Assembly: GCF_020026925.1 (NCBI RefSeq)
Contig: NZ_JAIQDW010000004.1
Location: 237,263 to 301,262, forward strand
Length of the DNA: 64,000 nucleotides
From: Flavobacterium hibisci
GTDB lineage: Bacteria; Bacteroidota; Bacteroidia; Flavobacteriales; Flavobacteriaceae
Direction: 5' to 3'
Of the stretch, positions 61,561-64,000 are shown piece after piece (the stretch's first letter is position 1; each line of letters starts with the position of its first letter). The position numbers were made by a program, and so were the translations under genes. The notes under the pieces are model-generated. The model worked only from the letters and a program-made list of their open reading frames with translations, ran no database searches and was not told the DNA's origin.

Positions 61561-62817
61561 ATGATTGCAAAATTGAATGAAAAAAAATCCTATCCATGGA
61601 TTGTGGTTGGCTTGTTGTGGTTTGTAGCTTTATTGAATTATTTAGACCGACAAATGCTTTCGACTATGAAGTCAGCCATGATGAATGACATTCCTGAATT
61701 GGCTAAAGCCGAAAATTTCGGTCTTTTAATGGCGATTTTCCTTTGGATCTATGCGCTTATGAGTCCTGTTTCCGGAATTATCGCGGATCGGTTCAACCGA
61801 AAAAGAATCATCATAGCAAGCCTTTTTATCTGGTCCGGGGTAACTATGGCGATGGGTTATGCCACCACTTTCAATCAGATTTATATTTTGCGCGGCATTA
61901 TGGGTTTTAGTGAAGCTTTTTATATTCCGGCTGCCTTATCCTTAATTGCCGATTACCATCAGGAAAAAACACGCTCTTTTGCGATTGCCATTCATACCAC
62001 CGGAATTTATTTAGGACAGGCGCTGGGTGGTTTTGGAGCCACTGTTTCTAAGCATTTTTCGTGGCATTTCAGTTTTCACTCCGTAGGTTTGCTCGGTGTG
62101 CTTTACAGTTTAGTGCTGATCTTTTTTCTACAGGAAAAGAAAACGTACTTTGTTGATCCTGCAAAAAAATCATCTGTGAGCTATGAATTCAGGCAGATGT
62201 TTAAAGGATTGGGAATCTTATTTGGTAATATCTCCTTTTGGGTTTTGCTCTTTTATTTTGCTGCACCAAGTTTGCCGGGCTGGGCGGCCAAAAACTGGTT
62301 ACCCACTTTATTTACTGAAACTTTACATTTAGACATGTCACTGGCAGGACCAATTGCAACGGTAACCATTTCAATGTCTTCTTTTTTTGGTGTTTTAATT
62401 GGTGGTGCTATTTCAGACCGATGGGTGATGAAACATCTTAAAGGAAGAATTTACACCAGCGCTATCGGATTGTTTTTGACCATTCCGGCATTGTTTTTAT
62501 TTGGTTACTGCTGCGACAAAGCAGCTATTATTTTTGGCGCTATACTTTTCGGACTTGGATTTGGAATATACGACACCAACAATATGCCCATTCTTTGTCA
62601 GTTTGTTGCGCCTCGCTACCGTGCTACCGGATACGGAATTATGAATTTCGTAGGTATTTCGGCCGGAGCTGTGATCACCGAATTTTTAGGAAAAGCTGCA
62701 GATAATGGAGGGATGAGACATGTTTTTGTACTGCTGTTGTTTGTAGTGTTTACTGCGATTGTTCTGCAGCTGGTGAGTCTGCACCCAAAGACTATTGATA
62801 TGACGGAGGAGGAATGA
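61561..62817 (+). CDS. MFS transporter, anion:cation symporter type
   Basis: 418 residues, twelve membrane segments. The start PWIVVGLLWFVALLNYLDRQMLSTMKSAM and FLWIYALMSPVSGIIADRFNRKRIIIASLFIWSG, with the D-R-x-x-R-K loop, are typical of hexuronate/ACS-family carriers (ExuT-like). It is divergent from the RuBisCO-like operon, so uptake of the same acid sugar or a precursor is plausible. BASS and MFS carriers in the same cluster may serve different substrates. Confidence 0.85.
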   Translation: MIAKLNEKKSYPWIVVGLLWFVALLNYLDRQMLSTMKSAMMNDIPELAKAENFGLLMAIFLWIYALMSPVSGIIADRFNRKRIIIASLFIWSGVTMAMGYATTFNQIYILRGIMGFSEAFYIPAALSLIADYHQEKTRSFAIAIHTTGIYLGQALGGFGATVSKHFSWHFSFHSVGLLGVLYSLVLIFFLQEKKTYFVDPAKKSSVSYEFRQMFKGLGILFGNISFWVLLFYFAAPSLPGWAAKNWLPTLFTETLHLDMSLAGPIATVTISMSSFFGVLIGGAISDRWVMKHLKGRIYTSAIGLFLTIPALFLFGYCCDKAAIIFGAILFGLGFGIYDTNNMPILCQFVAPRYRATGYGIMNFVGISAGAVITEFLGKAADNGGMRHVFVLLLFVVFTAIVLQLVSLHPKTIDMTEEE

Positions 62818-63139
62818 GGGTGGAAAGTGTAAACCTAAATTAAACTTTTAATTTATGAAGCAGAAAGATTAGGTGTTTCAGTGAGTATTGTCCCGCTCTT
62901 CGCTGCAATCTTGTATGCCGAACACCAACACACAAGAATTTCCATTAGAATCGGAGCTAAGAAACAATACCATCTTGCTTTTAGTAATCATTCTAAAAAA
63001 ACAAATAAGAATAGAGTTTACATTGTTTTTTTTGAGGATCCAAGACTTTGCCTTTATTGAATTTTATAAAACCAAAAAACACAGAGTTGGGTTATACTTT
63101 CATACGATCCTATTTTATTTTATAGTGATTTAATAACTC
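62818..63139. other. Intergenic region with a repeat fragment
   Basis: 322 bases. The piece TGTCCCGCTCTTCGCTGCAA (about 62889-62908) is a fragment of the AGCTA-CCCGCTCTTCGCT repeat family. The 81-residue frame across it begins inside that repeat and has no other support. Confidence 0.45.
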
Positions 63140-63886
63140 TCATTCAATAATTTCCATCAACTCAAATGATACTTTTTCTTCTTTAGTAATGCTATTTTTA
63201 AGAGTATTTTTAATAATTACTGCAGAAAAACTTTCTCCAATCTGGAATTCTTTTATCTTTTCTAAAAAAGACATAGGAAATAATACTTTAAAAGTTTTAC
63301 CTTCATTATCGTCAATTTCAAGCTGTCCTTTTAAACTTTGCATAACCAATGTACCTGAAATTTCTATTTCTTCTGGGGTAACGGTTTCAATTTTTGAAAT
63401 AGAATTATTAAGTTGTTTTATTCTATCAAAATTCCCTTCCCATTTAAAAATTTTTGAATTTGGCGAAGACCATTCTAAATCAAATTCTAAATGGTTACTA
63501 ATGCTCAAATTCAATATTTTGTTTAATTTTTTAATTCCTGCCCCGCCATATTTTTCAGACTTGTCCATTAATTCAGAGTCATTATGCACGTTTAACAAGT
63601 CAAAAGTATTAATCAGAGCATTTTCTATCATACTATTACCAAATAAATCTGGACTGTTGTTACCTGTCACTAAAATGTGTGTTGAACCAGGAACTAATCT
63701 GTCAAAACGTAAATCAACAGTGTTTTTAATCAAGGCTAATATTTTTGCACCGCCTTTATTACCGTATTGGTATTTCCTAGATGATTCTATAATACAATCG
63801 GATAAGCTTTTAGCAAATTCACCCAATAAATCTAAAGGTAGCTTTCCAACATTTGCAACTTTACCTTTCAAGCGGTAGTATCTCAC
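63140..63886 (-). CDS. Protein of unknown function next to an insertion sequence, possibly 5'-truncated
   Basis: 248 residues. The only start is GTG at 63884-63886; the frame continues five codons further upstream to a TAA inside the IS end, so the native start may have been removed by the insertion. The product is soluble. An N-terminal domain (KVANVGKLPLDLLGEFAKSLSDCI, RLVPGSTHILVTG) is joined to a beta-rich C-terminal domain (ISGTLVMQSLKGQLEIDD, and FKVLFPMSFLEKIKEFQIGESFSAVII). I do not recognise it. Confidence 0.55.
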   Translation of the reverse strand: MRYYRLKGKVANVGKLPLDLLGEFAKSLSDCIIESSRKYQYGNKGGAKILALIKNTVDLRFDRLVPGSTHILVTGNNSPDLFGNSMIENALINTFDLLNVHNDSELMDKSEKYGGAGIKKLNKILNLSISNHLEFDLEWSSPNSKIFKWEGNFDRIKQLNNSISKIETVTPEEIEISGTLVMQSLKGQLEIDDNEGKTFKVLFPMSFLEKIKEFQIGESFSAVIIKNTLKNSITKEEKVSFELMEIIE

Positions 63887-63888
63887 TA

Positions 63889-64000
63889 ACTGTGTAAGTT
63901 AAAAAATGATGGGGTTATTAAACCAGCATCATTTTTTTTTTAACTTTAACATTTACACAGTCTTATGAAAAAAGAAGATTTATTATCAGATGAATTTTTA
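63889..64000 (+). mobile_element. Left end of an insertion sequence, probably IS256 family
   Basis: A large hairpin (ACTGTGTAA at 63889-63897 faces TTACACAGT at 63953-63961, with ATGATG facing CATCAT inside and GGTT facing AACC) is followed by a transposase-like start. ACTGTGTAA termini are usual for IS256-like elements. The family call rests on the few residues of the transposase and on this end. Confidence 0.6.
63965..64000 (+). CDS. Transposase N-terminus (partial), IS256-like
   Basis: Twelve codons before the window ends: MKKEDLLSDEFL. IS256-family transposases of Bacteroidetes often begin with a (K)KEDLxSxxFL segment. The ATG is 3 bases after the hairpin arm, so translation from outside transcripts would be limited by the hairpin. 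Too short for certainty. Confidence 0.55.
   Translation, partial: MKKEDLLSDEFL

Noticed and set aside
62888..63133. 81-residue plus-strand frame
   Set aside because: It starts within a dispersed repeat fragment and has irregular composition; no supporting context.

Overview
The window looks like a chromosome segment of a Flavobacterium-type Bacteroidetes. It is AT-rich, has several promoters of the TAnnTTTG type (one complete TTTG-N19-TAnnTTTG upstream of a tRNA), SusC/SusD and TonB-dependent proteins, many lipoproteins with a Cys at residue 15-20, and several families of palindromic intergenic repeats. The genus is an inference; no rRNA is present.

Layout. 0-7.8 kb: tail of a TonB-dependent receptor, a small helical protein, a RHH/PIN toxin-antitoxin pair, purK and purE, an M3 oligopeptidase, a SanA-like protein and a Na+/H+ antiporter. 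7.9-16.6 kb: accessory block with two large paralogous proteins of unknown function, a GbsR-type regulator with its own palindromic operators and a six-gene operon, a DUF1842-like protein sharing a structured leader with one of the paralogs, and a UbiA-like membrane protein. 16.8-31.9 kb: gcvP, a GH30 glucuronoxylanase, a KAS III-like enzyme, a methyltransferase, a glycosyltransferase, an MlaE/MlaF-type ABC pair, SprT-like, SDR, M28 peptidase, acyl-CoA dehydrogenase, a chalcone-isomerase-like protein and a GH10 xylanase. 32.4-42.9 kb: SusC/SusD pair, an ELFV amino-acid dehydrogenase, TonB-like and ExbB/ExbD proteins, folC and tRNA-Val. 43-51 kb: an unfamiliar envelope locus (inner-membrane coiled-coil protein, outer-membrane coiled-coil/barrel protein, metzincin protease, small unknown protein, broken barrel gene) divergent from a lipoprotein, a polytopic membrane protein, a histidine kinase and a response regulator. 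51-56 kb: Cys/Gly-tailed membrane protein, Ca2+/H+ antiporter, DoxX and three lipoproteins. 56-62.8 kb: acid-sugar catabolic cluster with a RuBisCO-like protein, a DUF1537 kinase, an Asp/Glu-racemase-like protein, a BASS-type transporter and a divergent MFS transporter. The right edge enters an insertion sequence, probably IS256 family, next to an unknown gene that may have lost its 5' end.

How the parts may work together. GH30, GH10 and SusC/SusD point to glucuronoxylan use. The RuBisCO-like protein with the DUF1537 kinase fits the known D-apiose/3-oxo-isoapionate pathways, which also act on plant cell wall material. Two systems stand out as little described: the paralog/DUF1842-like pair with a common RNA leader (7.9-15.6 kb), and the metzincin/coiled-coil envelope locus facing a two-component system (43-51 kb). 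All functions are read from the sequence by eye; no database search or alignment program was run.
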